Positions 32,799-42,453 of a DNA stretch of 55,577 nucleotides are shown one piece after another. This DNA comes from an uncultured Owenweeksia sp. (lineage in GTDB: Bacteria > Bacteroidota > Bacteroidia > Flavobacteriales > Schleiferiaceae): NCBI GenBank assembly GCA_937146805.1, contig CAKZRR010000020.1:1-55577 (forward strand). The letters run 5' to 3'. Under the pieces are notes generated by a model. The model searched no databases, was not told the origin of the DNA, and saw only the letters and a program-made list of their open reading frames with translations. Position 1 is the stretch's first letter. The number at the start of each line of letters is the position of its first letter. Both the position numbers and the translations under genes were made by a program.

Positions 32799-34466
32799 TT
32801 AAACTTCTTCAAAAATCTTTTCTAAAATTTTAACGGTAATGGCATAGGTTGGACCAATACCATCGGCTCCCAAACTGCCCGAAGCCAAGGTAGCCCCTGT
32901 TTTTAAAGGATTATCTGAAGCGTAGTAGGCATAGCGTACCTTTACCTCTTCATCTATACTCTTTCTTATTTTGGCGGCACTTTGTATCGCTTTTTGATAG
33001 TGCGCCCCTTCCATTTCCAGTCCTACTCCGTTCCAAGTAGACGTTAAAAAGTGCTGCAATACATCTTTATTTTGCAAAGAGGTGCCCAATACGGTAATCA
33101 TTGTTCCTTCGTAAACACCTTGCCCAAGGTCCTTAAAATCATCTGGTTGCAAATCGTTTTCCAATGGATAATTATCGGCAGTACCTTCAAATACATGAGC
33201 CGTAGGAATCATAATATCTCCTTTGTTTCCTTTTAAAATGCCTGCTTTTCCCATCACCGAAATAGAGCGAACATTTAGGTTAACAGCTTCCTCGCCATGC
33301 TCAAATGGCTTTAAAAGCTCATCCATACACTCATAGGCCTGCTCGCCAAAGGCATAATCCATTACCAATAATAGTGGTGCTTTATCGTCCGTAGGCCAAT
33401 TAAAACCATAAGGGTTTTTACTGTTTTGTAATTGAGCCAAATCCATTAACTGTACAGTAAGGTTGGTTCCCGAGTTGTCCTCCACCTCGCGCATTCCATT
33501 TTTTAAGGCATAATCTTTAATTTTTTTGCTGGCACCAGCATCAGATGAAGTAAAGGCGGCCAGCTTATCGGCACTATCAAATTTTTGTGGAAAAACATCA
33601 AACCCATAAACCGCATTAAGTACCGAGTGTAAGTTGGCGCTAATAATATCAATGGGCCTTTGCAACCAATTATTTTGCTGCATTATATTTTTAATATTGG
33701 TAGCCCATTGTTCGCCATACACATGGTGGCCTATCACATCATTCAATTTAGCCGAAACAATAATTTCGCGTTTATTGCCCTTTTGTGCACTATCCATGGA
33801 TAGCTTGCCCAACCAATACACAAAGTGATAAAGGCTATTGCAGCCTCCACTCTTTTCAAATTTTTCTACGGCCTGCTTGGTAGCATGTACCGTGCGCCCT
33901 ATGGCATTGCTCAAATACACCAAAGCCTTTTTCTCATCTACCTCCTCGCCTTGCTGTTGTAGCGTTACCACCTCTTCTAACTTTGTCCAATTGTTGCTCA
34001 CCTTACCTTTATGGTCCAAAGCCTTTTGCATTATTTTATCGGCTTCAATATTTAAAAAAGTAAGGTGGGTTATAATATCGTAAATATCACTTCGCCCACG
34101 GCTCATTTCTACACACATACGCTGTTTATCAATGCGGTAGCAGTTTCTTCTCCGCTTTAGCGGGATAATAGGCATATGCCCCGCCTGCTGGTAACCTTCC
34201 TTAGCTATTAGCTGAATAAATCTACATTCTTCAATGCCCATAGGCAAGCGCTCGGCAACATATAGCAGGCCATTTAGCTCTAATTTTTCACTATCGTTTA
34301 GGTCGCCATAAATTTCAGGGCTGAGTAATAGCAAAGCCTTTTTTAAAGCTTCGCCACTTAAACCTGAGGGCTTATAACTGCCCCTAATTAATAGTTGGCG
34401 CATGGTTACATACAGCCTTTCAATGGCGGTGCGCGATTCTCGCGATTTTTGTTTAGAGTAGCTCAT
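32799..34466 (-). CDS. DUF6909-like protein with nucleoside-phosphorylase-like C-terminus
   Basis: A 555-residue soluble protein of a Bacteroidota-restricted family (DUF6909 by eye). The N-terminal ~200 residues are helical and basic. The C-terminal half (about 270-555) resembles a nucleoside phosphorylase/AMP nucleosidase fold: VFEGTADNYPL, VLGTSLQNKDVLQ and, most telling, VGLEMEGAHY, close to the EMEA/EMEG ribose-binding motif of that superfamily. The reaction is not established. Own transcription unit, 57 bases from the helicase gene. Confidence 0.7.
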   Translation of the reverse strand: MSYSKQKSRESRTAIERLYVTMRQLLIRGSYKPSGLSGEALKKALLLLSPEIYGDLNDSEKLELNGLLYVAERLPMGIEECRFIQLIAKEGYQQAGHMPIIPLKRRRNCYRIDKQRMCVEMSRGRSDIYDIITHLTFLNIEADKIMQKALDHKGKVSNNWTKLEEVVTLQQQGEEVDEKKALVYLSNAIGRTVHATKQAVEKFEKSGGCNSLYHFVYWLGKLSMDSAQKGNKREIIVSAKLNDVIGHHVYGEQWATNIKNIMQQNNWLQRPIDIISANLHSVLNAVYGFDVFPQKFDSADKLAAFTSSDAGASKKIKDYALKNGMREVEDNSGTNLTVQLMDLAQLQNSKNPYGFNWPTDDKAPLLLVMDYAFGEQAYECMDELLKPFEHGEEAVNLNVRSISVMGKAGILKGNKGDIMIPTAHVFEGTADNYPLENDLQPDDFKDLGQGVYEGTMITVLGTSLQNKDVLQHFLTSTWNGVGLEMEGAHYQKAIQSAAKIRKSIDEEVKVRYAYYASDNPLKTGATLASGSLGADGIGPTYAITVKILEKIFEEV

Positions 34467-34545
34467 AATATATTATTTAAAGGCCTGTATAAATAGCCGT
34501 GTATATTTCAAATATTAAACGCTGAATGTAATATTTTTACCCCGT

Positions 34546-35106
34546 ATGCCTGCAAAAAGCCAAGATCTCTTTTTTATAGCCTTAGTGCCACCAGAACCAA
34601 TTAATGGGGAACTGCAGAAACTTAAAGAGCTATTTGCCACCGAGTATCAAAGCAAGGCTTCTTTAAACTCGCCTCCGCATATTACGCTGCACATGCCCTT
34701 TAAGCTTAATCCCAAAAAGCAGGGGCGGTTAATACAATCACTGAAAGAAGTAACGCAAAAACAAACCTCTTTTTTAGTGAAAATTGAGAATTTTAAGGCT
34801 TTTGAGCCCCGTGTGATTTACGCACACATACATCCTTCTGAAGAACTGAACCATTTATTTGAAAAACTTAGCCGTACCCTACAAGTACAGGTAGGCCTGC
34901 TACACCCCTCGCATAAGAACAAAGGTTTTACACCACACATAACCCTAGCATTTAGAGACTTACGAAAGGGAGCGTTTCATAAAGCATGGGCTTTTTTCCA
35001 GTCTAAAATGTACGAAGCTACATTTGAGGCCAACACTTTATACTTGCTAAAGCACGATGGTAAAAAATGGGATATCTACCAAGAGTTTAGCTTTGGTACT
35101 TCTTAA
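34546..35106 (+). CDS. 2'-5' RNA ligase-like (2H phosphoesterase) protein
   Basis: A 186-residue protein with two HxT motifs in matching contexts: PPH45-IT47-LHM and TPH131-IT133-LAF. These two define the 2H phosphoesterase superfamily, which includes ThpR/LigT. It probably acts on 2',3'-cyclic or 2'-5' phosphodiester ends of RNA. It lies 79 bases from the divergent DUF6909-like gene and 33 bases before the hydrolase gene. Confidence 0.87.
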   Translation: MPAKSQDLFFIALVPPEPINGELQKLKELFATEYQSKASLNSPPHITLHMPFKLNPKKQGRLIQSLKEVTQKQTSFLVKIENFKAFEPRVIYAHIHPSEELNHLFEKLSRTLQVQVGLLHPSHKNKGFTPHITLAFRDLRKGAFHKAWAFFQSKMYEATFEANTLYLLKHDGKKWDIYQEFSFGTS

Positions 35107-35139
35107 AATATCAAAACAACTTTGACGACAGCACTATAC

Positions 35140-35826
35140 ATGAAACCGAACTTGATTTTACTACATGGAGCCCTTGGCAGTAATCAACAATTTGAGCCAC
35201 TTGCCAAGTTATTAACTCCTCATTTCAACCTCCATTCTTTTAGTTTTGATGGTCATGGTAACCAGGCTTACTCGGAAGATTTTAGCATCGATTTGTTTAG
35301 CAAAAATTTACTGCACTTTATTAGGCAACATCAGTTACAGGGCGCCTATTGTTTTGGTTATAGCATGGGCGGTTATATAGCGCTCTATTTATCTAAACAG
35401 CAATCGGGTCTGCTAAAAAGCTTGGTTACCTTAGGAACTAAGTTTAAATGGACACCTGAATCGGCAAAACTGGAGGCAAAGGGTTTAAATGCCAAACTCA
35501 TAAAAGAAAAAGTACCCCACTTTGCCCAAACATTGGATAAAAGGCACCAAGCCTTTGGCTGGGAGAATGTACTGCAGGCCACCGCTCAAATGATGTTGGC
35601 TATGGGCAATACTCCTCCTTTAAACGAAAATACCCTAAAACAAATAAACCTCCCCTGCCTTTTACTAGTAGGCGATTCAGATAAAATGGTGAGCCTCCAA
35701 GAAACCGAGTTGGTATCGCAGCAATTAACCAACAGCTCAATGGAAATTTTGGAGCAATCTCCCCATCCTATCGAAAAGGTAAACTTGAAAGCCTTAACCC
35801 AAAAACTGACCGCCTTTTTTAAGTAA
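35140..35826 (+). CDS. Alpha/beta hydrolase
   Basis: About 228 residues from ATG 35140; an upstream in-frame TTG is less likely. LLHGALGS supplies the oxyanion region, GYS75MGG the nucleophile, GDSD the acid and SPHPIEK the His. The small lid-less layout resembles MenH/BioH-type enzymes. The substrate is unknown; the neighbours (2H phosphoesterase, kdsB) are not a menaquinone or biotin operon. Confidence 0.85.
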   Translation: MKPNLILLHGALGSNQQFEPLAKLLTPHFNLHSFSFDGHGNQAYSEDFSIDLFSKNLLHFIRQHQLQGAYCFGYSMGGYIALYLSKQQSGLLKSLVTLGTKFKWTPESAKLEAKGLNAKLIKEKVPHFAQTLDKRHQAFGWENVLQATAQMMLAMGNTPPLNENTLKQINLPCLLLVGDSDKMVSLQETELVSQQLTNSSMEILEQSPHPIEKVNLKALTQKLTAFFK

Positions 35827-35850
35827 TACCCAATTGCTACTTTCGCCACT

Positions 35851-36615
35851 ATGAACATACTTGGAATTATTCCGGCACGTTACGGTTCAAGCCGATTAGA
35901 AGGAAAACCGTTGGCTCTAATTGAAGGAAAAACCATGATTGAACGCGTGTATTTACGCGCCAAAATGAGTTTAAACCAAGTTGTAGTAGCCACCGATGAC
36001 GGACGTATTGTAGAAGCTTGTAAAAGTTTTGATGCCCCTGTGGTGCTTACCAGCACAGCACATAATTCCGGCACCAACCGATGCTTAGAAGCCTATGAAA
36101 CTTATATTAAGGGACTTAATCAACCCATTGATATTGTGGTAAATATACAAGGAGACGAACCTCTTTTGGAGCCTAAAATGCTGGATGAATTATGTGCTTG
36201 CTTTGATGAGAAGAATGTAGAGATGGCCACCTTGGCAACAGCCGTAACCAACACGCAAGAGCTACTGGGAGACAGTAATGTGTTTTTGGTAAAAGACCAA
36301 CATCAAGACGCCCTTTATTTTAGTCGCTCGCCTTTGCCGCATGTTCGTGGAGCGGCACCAACCGATTGGCTTAAACATCACGCCTACTTTAGGCATTTAG
36401 GCTTGTATGCCTTTAGGCCTTCTGCGCTAAGCGAATTTGCCAATATGCCTGCCAGTAGCTTAGAAAATGCCGAGGCTTTGGAGCAACTTAGATGGTTGCA
36501 AGCCGGCAAAAAAATACGAGTAGCACTTACGCAACACCAGGGAATTTCGGTGGATACGGCAGAAGATTTGGAGATAGTTCGAAAATTGGTGAGGGAACAG
36601 GAAGGCAATGCTTGA
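35851..36615 (+). CDS. kdsB: 3-deoxy-manno-octulosonate cytidylyltransferase
   Basis: A 254-residue enzyme of usual length. The nucleotide-binding start ILGIIPARYGSSRLEGKPL is diagnostic, as are VVATDD, NIQGDEPLLEP and the product-site segment SRSPLPHVRG. It activates Kdo as CMP-Kdo for lipid A/LPS assembly in the cytoplasm. It overlaps the next gene by 8 bases. Confidence 0.96.
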   Translation: MNILGIIPARYGSSRLEGKPLALIEGKTMIERVYLRAKMSLNQVVVATDDGRIVEACKSFDAPVVLTSTAHNSGTNRCLEAYETYIKGLNQPIDIVVNIQGDEPLLEPKMLDELCACFDEKNVEMATLATAVTNTQELLGDSNVFLVKDQHQDALYFSRSPLPHVRGAAPTDWLKHHAYFRHLGLYAFRPSALSEFANMPASSLENAEALEQLRWLQAGKKIRVALTQHQGISVDTAEDLEIVRKLVREQEGNA

Positions 36616-37375
36616 AGACGAACTTCGTGACTTGCTCAATAAAAAATACGAGCAGTACCACCATCCTCGAATTATTGAGGACGATCCCATTTCCATTCCA
36701 CACCAGTTTGGCCAAAAAGAAGACATTGAAATTAGTGCGTTTTTAGCGGCCACTTTAGCATGGGGCCAACGTAAAAGCATCATCCGCAGCAGCCAAAGGT
36801 TAATGCAAAAAATGGATTATGCTCCGCATGATTTTATTTTGAACCATCAACCTAACGACTTAAAAGTGTTTGAAGGGTTTGTACACCGCACCTTTAATTT
36901 TGATGATTTGCAGCATTTTCTAAAAGCCTTGCAACATATTTACCATCAACATAATGGATTAGAAAATTGCTTTGCTACCCAAGCCAATGAAACTACTATT
37001 AAGCCCGCTTTAGGTCGCTTTCGCGAAATATTTTTTGAGGTACCGCACTTGCCCCGCACCCATAAACATGTTTCTAATCCATATAAAAACTCAGCCTGTA
37101 AGCGCATAGCTATGTACCTACGATGGATGGTTAGAAGTGCCAAAGGCGGTGTTGATTTTGGAATTTGGAAAAGTATTTCCCCTTCTATTTTATCCTGCCC
37201 TTTGGATATACATACTGGTAATGTAGCGCGCCATTTTGGAATGCTTAAGCGCAAACAAAGCGATTGGAAGGCTGTAGAAGAATTGGACTTAGCCCTTCGG
37301 AAATTAGACCCTAAAGATCCATCTAAATATGATTTTGCCTTGTTTGGTATGGGCGTTTACGAAGGGATTAAATAA
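36608..37375 (+). CDS. TIGR02757/DUF2400-family protein
   Basis: A 255-residue protein with the family's blocks: an early ISAFLAATLAWGQRKSI, MYLRWMVR in the middle, LSCPLDIHTGNVAR and a C-terminal KYDFALFGMGVYEG. Its helical arrangement resembles HhH DNA-glycosylase-like proteins, but no enzyme activity is established. Coupled to kdsB by overlap, and ending immediately at the tail of the opposite-strand gene. Confidence 0.9.
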   Translation: MLEDELRDLLNKKYEQYHHPRIIEDDPISIPHQFGQKEDIEISAFLAATLAWGQRKSIIRSSQRLMQKMDYAPHDFILNHQPNDLKVFEGFVHRTFNFDDLQHFLKALQHIYHQHNGLENCFATQANETTIKPALGRFREIFFEVPHLPRTHKHVSNPYKNSACKRIAMYLRWMVRSAKGGVDFGIWKSISPSILSCPLDIHTGNVARHFGMLKRKQSDWKAVEELDLALRKLDPKDPSKYDFALFGMGVYEGIK

Positions 37376-38020
37376 CTACACCGCCAAAATTTGATCGGAT
37401 TCAATTAATACTTGTTCATTTTGCTCCTGAGCCGCTTTGAACATGGCTCTTGCCACTTTACTGGCCTCCACCCCTTTGTATTTTTTGGGTATGGCAAAAC
37501 CAAAAATGCTATTCATCAATAAGGCCAGCCTTTCGCCAAATCTTTTTTCGTTGCGTTTACCCATCAATAACGAAGGTCTAAAAATACGCAATTGCGGCAA
37601 GCTCATCTTTTTCAAAGCTTCCTCCATTTGCCCCTTAACCCGCGAATAAAACATCTTGCTATTGGCATTTGCTCCCAAACTACTAATTACCAAAAATTGT
37701 TGCATTTCATTCTTTAAACCACATTCTGCCGCTCGCACAGGTATGCCGTAATCTATTTGTTTGTAGGTAGTTAAGTCGGGTGTTTTGGCCTGCGTAGTGC
37801 CTATGCAGCAAAACCAATCTTGCGCCTGAATTTCTTGTTCAAAAAAGTCTTCTGCCAATAAATCGCCCAACCGCTCTTCCAACTTTGGGTGGCTTACTCC
37901 CGTGCTTCGTCTTCCTAAAACAAACACCTGCTCATACGTATCAGAATTTAGCAAAAGCGGCAACAATTCACTGCCCACCAACCCTGTCGCTCCAATAACC
38001 ACTGCTCTTTTCTTTCCCAT
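37376..38020 (-). CDS. NAD(P)-binding Rossmann protein, TIP30/HTATIP2-like
   Basis: A 214-residue short-chain-dehydrogenase-like protein: VIGATGLVGSELLPLLL (about 7-23) is the atypical SDR nucleotide-binding motif, followed by CCIGTTQAK, SSLGANANS, a YSRVKGQME segment holding the Tyr-x3-Lys pair, and RPSLLMGKR. These are features of the HTATIP2/TIP30-like SDR group. The substrate is unknown. Confidence 0.87.
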   Translation of the reverse strand: MGKKRAVVIGATGLVGSELLPLLLNSDTYEQVFVLGRRSTGVSHPKLEERLGDLLAEDFFEQEIQAQDWFCCIGTTQAKTPDLTTYKQIDYGIPVRAAECGLKNEMQQFLVISSLGANANSKMFYSRVKGQMEEALKKMSLPQLRIFRPSLLMGKRNEKRFGERLALLMNSIFGFAIPKKYKGVEASKVARAMFKAAQEQNEQVLIESDQILAV

Positions 38021-38077
38021 ACCTAAATAAACACCATTACATCTGTGTTTGGTTTAACTGCTCTAAGATACACTAAA

Positions 38078-38857
38078 TTAAGCCTCATTATCTTTCTTAT
38101 ACACGTAAACAATACGAGGTGGCCCTGTACTTTCTTCCCTCTTTTTGTACTGTTCCAAATCTTGCTCTTTGGCTTCACTTGGTTCGGCCAAACGCCAACC
38201 CCAATCTTCATAATCTTCTTCTTCCTCCACTTCAGCTTCCCAACTGTATTTTTTGGCTAAAGCCGGAGAATAACGTCTATAATATAATGCTACAAGCAAA
38301 CCGACAATACCACCCGTAAGGTGCCCTTCCCAACTAATTTTTTCTTCAATAGGTAATACGCCCCAAACCAAACTACCGTAAATAAATACCACCAAAAGCG
38401 ATAAGGCCAATAAACGCGATTGCCTACGCAACAGTCCACTCAAGAATAAAAATCCCGCCAAGGCATACACCAAGCCTGATGCGCCAATATGAAAATTACT
38501 GCGGCCTATAATCCAAACGGCCAAGCCCGATAAAAGCCATGAACTTACTACTACCTTAAAAGCAATGCGTGGATAGAAATAATACAAACCCATACCCAGC
38601 GCCATTATTGGTAAGCTATTGTTGGCCAAATGCTTAAGACTACCGTGTAACAAGGGGCTGGCCACTATGCCCGTTAACCCGTGCCACGTTCGTGGGAATA
38701 AACCAAACTGATGCCAGTTCAACATATATTTTTGGTCTAACCAAAAGGCCACCCACATCAAAAACACTAAGGCAAAGGGTTTTACCACGTAGCTTAAATC
38801 TTGGGGTGCATCCGGACTTTCGTATTGCGATGCATATCTTTTTAAAGGAGTTTTCAT
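38078..38857 (-). CDS. Rhomboid-family intramembrane serine protease
   Basis: A 259-residue membrane protein with six hydrophobic segments. HGSLKHLANN (the N-terminal His/Asn oxyanion region), GASGLVYA (catalytic Ser) and EGHLTGG (catalytic His) are all present, so it should be active. The C-terminal ~60 residues form a charged cytoplasmic tail with a run of Glu/Asp. The helices up to residue about 205 form the core. Confidence 0.88.
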   Translation of the reverse strand: MKTPLKRYASQYESPDAPQDLSYVVKPFALVFLMWVAFWLDQKYMLNWHQFGLFPRTWHGLTGIVASPLLHGSLKHLANNSLPIMALGMGLYYFYPRIAFKVVVSSWLLSGLAVWIIGRSNFHIGASGLVYALAGFLFLSGLLRRQSRLLALSLLVVFIYGSLVWGVLPIEEKISWEGHLTGGIVGLLVALYYRRYSPALAKKYSWEAEVEEEEDYEDWGWRLAEPSEAKEQDLEQYKKREESTGPPRIVYVYKKDNEA

Positions 38858-38900
38858 GGTGCTTAAAAATAGTATTTTTACCCGCCCTAATTAATATGTA

Positions 38901-40172
38901 ATGGCCGCTCCTTTAGCCGAACGTTTACGCCCAAAATCATTTGCCGATTACCTTGGTCAGGATGAACTGCTAGGCAATAATGGTTCCTTATTGAAATTGT
39001 TGCGGCAAAAAATGGTGCCTTCCATGATTTTATGGGGCCCACCGGGTGTGGGTAAAACCACCTTGGCGGGATTAATTGCCAAAGAAACCGGCTTACCATT
39101 TTATACACTTAGCGCGATAAATTCAGGCGTAAAAGATGTACGTGAGGTAATACAAAAAGCTGAAGGACAGGGGCTTTTTGGGCAGGGCAAAACCCCTATC
39201 CTGTTTATAGATGAGATTCATCGTTTTAGTAAATCGCAACAAGACAGCTTGCTGGGTGCCGTAGAAAAAGGCGTGGTAAACTTGATTGGTGCCACCACCG
39301 AAAACCCCAGTTTTGAGGTTATTCCGGCTTTACTGTCTAGATGTCAGCTTTATGTGCTCAAATCACTTACCAAAGACCATTTAGAAAGCCTTATTAAAAG
39401 TGCCTTTGCCAAGGACAACTGGCTGCAAGAAAAAGAACTAAAATTACAGGAAACCGAAGCCTTGTTAAGGCTCAGCGGTGGCGATGCACGCAAGCTTTTA
39501 AACACATTAGAGTTGGTGGCGAGCAATGCTACTAAAGGCGAAAAAATTGACAACAATTGGGTTGAAAACCTACTAAAAAACAGGCCTGCTTTTTACGATA
39601 AAAACGGTGAACAGCACTACGACATAATTTCAGCCTTTATAAAATCCATTAGGGGTAGCGACCCCAATGCGGGTGTATATTGGTTGGCACGAATGATTGA
39701 AGGAGGCGAAGAACCTAAATTTATAGCCAGGCGTCTGTTAATTTTGGCCAGCGAAGATATTGGCAATGCCAACCCTAATGCACTTCTATTAGCCAACTCC
39801 GCCTTTGATGCCGTGCTAAAAATTGGCTGGCCCGAAAGCAGGATTATACTTTCGCAATGTGTAATTTATTTGGCCACCTCACCCAAAAGCAACAGCAGCT
39901 ACCAAGCTATAAACCAAGCCCAACAGCTCGTAAAACAAACAGGTGACTTAAGTGTACCTATGGATTTACGCAACGCCCCAACCAAATTAATGAAAGAGCT
40001 AGGTTATGGTAAAAGTTACCAATATGCTCATCAATATGCTGGTAATTTTGTGGATCAAGATTATCTTCCGCAAGAAATTGCTGGACAAAAATTATACGAA
40101 CCCGGTGAAAATGACCGTGAGAATAAATTGAAAATTTGGTTAAAAAAAATATGGCCTAAATATGGCTACTAG
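38901..40172 (+). CDS. rarA: Replication-associated recombination protein A (MgsA/WRNIP1 AAA+)
   Basis: A 423-residue AAA+ ATPase: PLAERLRPKSFADYLGQ, Walker A GPPGVGKT (46-53), FIDEIHRFSKSQQD, sensor GATTENPSFEV, the arginine finger LLSRC, then the RarA-specific C-terminal tetramerisation region (YLPQEIAGQKLYEPG). It acts at stalled replication forks. Divergent from the rhomboid gene with a 43-base gap. Confidence 0.95.
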   Translation: MAAPLAERLRPKSFADYLGQDELLGNNGSLLKLLRQKMVPSMILWGPPGVGKTTLAGLIAKETGLPFYTLSAINSGVKDVREVIQKAEGQGLFGQGKTPILFIDEIHRFSKSQQDSLLGAVEKGVVNLIGATTENPSFEVIPALLSRCQLYVLKSLTKDHLESLIKSAFAKDNWLQEKELKLQETEALLRLSGGDARKLLNTLELVASNATKGEKIDNNWVENLLKNRPAFYDKNGEQHYDIISAFIKSIRGSDPNAGVYWLARMIEGGEEPKFIARRLLILASEDIGNANPNALLLANSAFDAVLKIGWPESRIILSQCVIYLATSPKSNSSYQAINQAQQLVKQTGDLSVPMDLRNAPTKLMKELGYGKSYQYAHQYAGNFVDQDYLPQEIAGQKLYEPGENDRENKLKIWLKKIWPKYGY

Positions 40173-40191
40173 CATTCAAAATAAAAACAAA

Positions 40192-40680
40192 ATGAAATAT
40201 ATTACATCCCTACTTTTAGTACTAATTTCAATCCAGTTAATTGCGCAAACTCAAGCTGATTTTGATTTGATTGGCAGTCAAGTTTTTGAAACCTTTACAG
40301 ATTCTACTACCGCTCACGACCTTAGTTTGATAAAAATTAGAGAATACAACGAAGTGATTGACAAGCAACCTTGGGGGGATTATCAAAAGGACGCTTTAAA
40401 ACAACAAATTGATATGGAGTATACCAATATGTATGCTCGCTACCAAAGAGAAATGAGTGTTTTGGCCATTAACTACTCACTGGAAGTGGAGGACGGAGCC
40501 AAATTTGAATACTTAAAAACGGAGTACGAAGAGAAAGAAGGCATGCGCCACTTTTACTATGCCACCACCACCTTTGGTTACAGCCATAAAAAGGTACAAA
40601 CACGAGTTCGTTTTAATTATGAAATTGCCTGGTTGGGTCAGTTTTTTGTATTAACAACAGGAGTTAAAGAGGATTTTTAG
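40192..40680 (+). CDS. Exported protein of unknown function
   Basis: About 162 residues from ATG 40192, which gives a clean signal peptide (YITSLLLVLISIQLIAQ, about 2-18); the upstream ATG at 40162 lies inside rarA and would bury it. The mature protein is mixed helix/strand, with a repeated acidic/Tyr pattern and no recognised family. It follows rarA and ends 4 bases into the tail of the opposite pcm gene. Confidence 0.6.
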   Translation: MKYITSLLLVLISIQLIAQTQADFDLIGSQVFETFTDSTTAHDLSLIKIREYNEVIDKQPWGDYQKDALKQQIDMEYTNMYARYQREMSVLAINYSLEVEDGAKFEYLKTEYEEKEGMRHFYYATTTFGYSHKKVQTRVRFNYEIAWLGQFFVLTTGVKEDF

Positions 40681-41321
40681 GCTTCCTTATTTTGCAGCAT
40701 GGGTACAAATTTAAAGTCACCGCAATCTTCTATGGTAACGTTCCCTGTGCTATCTTTTGTAACCAATTTCATTACCTGACTGCCGTCTCCTACCGGGATT
40801 ACCATTCGCCCGTTTAAGGCTAATTGTTCCACTAACTGCTGCGGAATAAAAGGCGCGCCAGCTGTAACTATTATTTTTTCGAAGGGAGCAAAAGTGGGCA
40901 GGCCAGCAAAACCATCACCAAATTTCATGGATAAGCGATAGCCTAAGTTTACCAAAAGTTTACTGGTAATATCAAATAGTTCCTTTTGTCTTTCAATAGT
41001 GTATACTTTTACGCCCATTTCGCAAAGCACGCTCGCCTGATAACCGCTACCTGTACCAATTTCAAGTACTTTATCGGTACTCTTTAATTGTAACAGTTCA
41101 GATTGGGTAGCCACCGTAAGCGGGTGCGAAATAGTTTGCCCAGCCGCAATTGGAAACGCCTGATTTTGATAGGCATATTCCTCAAAAGACGAATCTAAAA
41201 ACAAATGCCTAGGCACTTTGCTAATGGCTTTTAGCACTTCTGGGTTTCGTATTCCTTTAGCAATGAGCAATTTCACCAGCTCATTACGCAATCCTTGATG
41301 TTTGGGTAAATCGTTTCGCAT
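40677..41321 (-). CDS. pcm: Protein-L-isoaspartate O-methyltransferase
   Basis: About 214 residues from ATG 41321; a longer frame adds 22 unlike residues. ISKVPRHLFLDSSFEEYAY, then AYQNQAFPIAAGQTISHP (substrate-binding region) and VLEIGTGSGYQASVL (SAM motif I) are diagnostic. It starts repair of isoaspartyl residues in damaged proteins. Size is usual for bacterial Pcm. Confidence 0.94.
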   Translation of the reverse strand: MRNDLPKHQGLRNELVKLLIAKGIRNPEVLKAISKVPRHLFLDSSFEEYAYQNQAFPIAAGQTISHPLTVATQSELLQLKSTDKVLEIGTGSGYQASVLCEMGVKVYTIERQKELFDITSKLLVNLGYRLSMKFGDGFAGLPTFAPFEKIIVTAGAPFIPQQLVEQLALNGRMVIPVGDGSQVMKLVTKDSTGNVTIEDCGDFKFVPMLQNKEA

Positions 41322-41417
41322 AATTTGACGTAAAGATGCCACATTGTAAGCATAAAAAACACACTCAAAAACAGGTGTAATTAACAAAAATCTGTGAATA
41401 GCGCAGTCCCTAAAAAC

Positions 41418-41447
41418 TTGCCTCCCAAGGCAATTGCATTACATTTG
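41418..41447 (+). promoter_or_regulatory. Bacteroidota sigma-ABfr-type promoter
   Basis: TTG at 41418-41420 and TACATTTG (fits TAnnTTTG) at 41440-41447 are separated by exactly 19 bases, the classical spacing. Transcription would start at about 41453-41455, about ten bases before the ATG at 41465. The best promoter match in the window. Confidence 0.65.
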
Positions 41448-41464
41448 CGCAAAATGCGCTAATT

Positions 41465-42451
41465 ATGTTAAAAGTTGGGGTTTTAGGTGCCGGTCACCTA
41501 GGTAAAATTCACTTAAAATGTTTGTCTAATTTACCCGATAATTATGAGCTGGTGGGCTTTTTCGATGCCAATACAGAAGTAGCTCAGGCGGTGGCTCAAG
41601 AAATGAACTTGAAAAGCTTTCCAACAATTCAAGAACTTATTGATGCTGTAGATGTTGTAGATATTGTAACGCCTACACTCAACCACTTTGATTGCGCTAC
41701 CATAGCGTTAAAAAATTGCAAGCACATTTTTATTGAAAAACCCATTACCGAAACACCCGATCAGGCGAAGCAATTGATGAAGCTTACAGAAGAAGCCGGT
41801 GTATTAGCGCAAGTAGGACATGTTGAAAGGTTTAATCCTGCCTTTGTGGCTACGGCCAAATTCATCGATAATCCTATGTTTATAGAAACCCATAGGCTGG
41901 CTGAGTTTAACCCTAGAGGCACCGATGTGCCGGTGGTGTTAGATTTGATGATCCACGATATTGATGTGGTTTTGAGTTCGGTAAAATCCAATATTAAAAA
42001 AATTAGCGCCAGTGGTGTAGCCGTGGTTAGCGACACTCCAGATATTGCTAGCGCCAGAATAGAGTTTGACAATGGTTGTGTTGCCAATCTTACTGCTAGC
42101 CGTATTTCGTTAAAAAACATGCGTAAAACGCGAATCTTTCAAAAGGATGCCTACATCACCATCGACTTTTTAGACAAGACGAGTGAACTGGTACGTATGA
42201 AAAATGAGGTGGATGAGAGCGATCCTTTCGCCATGATAATGGATTTAGGCAATGGAAAGAAAAAACAGATTTATTTTGAGCAACCCGAAGCGCTAAAAAC
42301 CAACGCTATACAAGAAGAGTTAAGAAGTTTTTCGGAAGCAATCAATAAAAAGGCACCCGTTAACGTTAGTCTCGAAGACGGCTACCGCGCATTAGATGTA
42401 GCTCATCAAATTTTAGAGAAAATCAACTTTAACCTAAAAGTAATTGCCTAA
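41465..42451 (+). CDS. Gfo/Idh/MocA-family oxidoreductase
   Basis: A 328-residue NAD(P)-dependent sugar-dehydrogenase-like enzyme: GVLGAGHLGKIHLKCL at the start, then FIEKPITETP with the conserved EKP, GHVERFNPA and LMIHDIDVV (the His-bearing catalytic segment). The substrate is unknown. It is followed at 2 bases by a lipoprotein gene and then a sugar transferase gene; the layout suggests a polysaccharide or UDP-sugar role. Preceded by a strong promoter match. Confidence 0.9.
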   Translation: MLKVGVLGAGHLGKIHLKCLSNLPDNYELVGFFDANTEVAQAVAQEMNLKSFPTIQELIDAVDVVDIVTPTLNHFDCATIALKNCKHIFIEKPITETPDQAKQLMKLTEEAGVLAQVGHVERFNPAFVATAKFIDNPMFIETHRLAEFNPRGTDVPVVLDLMIHDIDVVLSSVKSNIKKISASGVAVVSDTPDIASARIEFDNGCVANLTASRISLKNMRKTRIFQKDAYITIDFLDKTSELVRMKNEVDESDPFAMIMDLGNGKKKQIYFEQPEALKTNAIQEELRSFSEAINKKAPVNVSLEDGYRALDVAHQILEKINFNLKVIA

Positions 42452-42453
42452 AT

